From: an uncultured Verrucomicrobiota bacterium
GTDB taxonomy: Bacteria > Verrucomicrobiota > Kiritimatiellia > RFP12 > UBA1067
NCBI GenBank assembly: GCA_946628745.1
Contig: CAMOXA010000075.1
Span: 1 to 7,183, forward strand
Direction of reading: 5' to 3'
Length of the DNA stretch: 7,183 nt
Within the stretch, counting starts at the first letter, position 1. Every line of letters begins with the position of its first letter. Positions 6,448 to 7,183 of the stretch are shown here, piece after piece. The translations under genes and the position numbers were made by a program. Below the pieces are notes generated by a model. The model saw nothing but the letters and a program-made list of their open reading frames with translations, had not been told where the DNA came from and made no database searches.

Positions 6448-7183
6448 ATGGACGCGAAAAGAAGAATAGTAGTAACAAGCGCCTTGCCCTATGCAAACGG
6501 CGATATACATCTCGGCCATCTGGTCGAATACATCCAGACCGATTTCTGGGTGCGGTTCCAGAAACTGCGCGGCAACGAATGCGTCTATGTCTGCGCGGAC
6601 GACACGCACGGCACGCCGATCATGATACGCGCCCGCAAGGAGGGCATCACCCCGGAGCAATTGATCGAGCGCAGCCACGCCGAACACCTGCGCGACTTTA
6701 CGGACTTCCAGGTGCGGTTCGACAACTACTACACCACCAACTCGCCCGAAAACAAGGCTTTGTCGGAGCGCATCTACTCCGCCATGGAGTCGTCCGGCGC
6801 GATTTCGCGGCGCACCGCCCCGCAGCTGTATTGCGAACACTGCCGCATGTTCCTGCCGGACCGCTTCGTGAAGGGCGTCTGCCCGAAGTGCGGGGCCGAG
6901 AACCAGTACGGCGACAGCTGCGACAAGTGCGGCGCCACATACGGCGCGGAGGAGCTCGGCTCGCCGAAATGCACCACATGCGGCGGCACGCCGGTCGTGA
7001 AAGACTCGGAGCATCTCTATTTCGAGCTCGAGCCCCAGCACGGGTACCTTGAGAAGTGGATTCCGGAACACACGACAAGCGATGTGTCGAACAAGCTTCT
7101 GGAATGGTTCAAGGAGCCTCTGCGCGGCTGGTGCATCTCGCGCGACGCGCCGTACTTCGGCTTCGAGATACCCGGCCATCCCG
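6448..7183 (+). CDS. metG: Methionyl-tRNA synthetase, 3' end missing
   Basis: Class I aminoacyl-tRNA synthetase that charges tRNA-Met with methionine for both initiation and elongation. The window holds the first 245 residues and the frame is still open at the edge. The beginning is diagnostic: ALPYANGDIHLGH (12-24) contains the HIGH-type ATP site (HLGH, 21-24), followed by ADDTHGTPIM (50-59). The connective domain has four CxxC pairs (129/132, 145/148, 158/161, 175/178), the complete set for two zinc knuckles; KGVCPKCG and QYGDSCDKCGATY closely follow the E. coli-type (MetG1) pattern. SRDAPYFGFEIPG (231-243) precedes the active-site region. The KMSKS loop, anticodon-binding domain and any C-terminal dimerisation domain lie beyond the window. 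The SD at 6439-6444 supports the start. Confidence 0.96.
   Translation, partial: MDAKRRIVVTSALPYANGDIHLGHLVEYIQTDFWVRFQKLRGNECVYVCADDTHGTPIMIRARKEGITPEQLIERSHAEHLRDFTDFQVRFDNYYTTNSPENKALSERIYSAMESSGAISRRTAPQLYCEHCRMFLPDRFVKGVCPKCGAENQYGDSCDKCGATYGAEELGSPKCTTCGGTPVVKDSEHLYFELEPQHGYLEKWIPEHTTSDVSNKLLEWFKEPLRGWCISRDAPYFGFEIPGHP

Overview
The window is 7.2 kb of GC-rich DNA (I estimate roughly 60% G+C by eye) with seven protein genes, all on the + strand and packed with gaps of 25-58 bp or short overlaps. I see no RNA genes, mobile elements, CRISPR arrays or convincing terminators. The first and last genes run off the window. The proteins are typical of a Gram-negative-type bacterium: an inner-membrane sugar symporter of the FucP type, an exported FecR-like protein and a membrane-anchored PpiD/SurA-like chaperone. 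The sequence style (an FHS transporter next to a galactokinase with an altered first motif, acidic exported proteins, a deformylase with AAEQ instead of AAPQ) makes me lean towards the PVC group (Verrucomicrobiota, Kiritimatiellota or Lentisphaerota). This is an inference and no marker here proves it.

Layout. Positions 1-1130 hold the C-terminal three quarters of an FHS-family sugar:proton symporter. Positions 1177-2346 hold a galactokinase-like GHMP kinase. Together they look like a galactose uptake and phosphorylation pair. Positions 2382-3536 encode an exported FecR-like protein of unknown function with acidic ends. Positions 3595-5412 encode a PpiD/SurA-like periplasmic folding factor that seems to lack a standard parvulin domain. 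A housekeeping run follows: dUTPase (5393-5830, overlapping the chaperone gene), peptide deformylase (5856-6401) and the N-terminal third or so of methionyl-tRNA synthetase (6448 to the window end).

How they work together. The first two genes form a sugar catabolic module. The next two act in the cell envelope. The last three serve nucleotide-pool cleaning, removal of N-formyl groups from new proteins and charging of tRNA-Met. Because no terminator is visible, all seven could be co-transcribed, but only the chaperone-dut pair shows direct translational coupling. Most genes have a clear Shine-Dalgarno sequence. The chaperone gene instead has an A-rich, SD-less leader.

No new defence or mobile system is evident. 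The observations most worth a second look are a roughly 70-residue CxxC-containing insert in the transporter, exchanged Asn/Glu positions in the galactokinase sugar-binding motif, and the FecR-like/PpiD-like pair with acidic tails.
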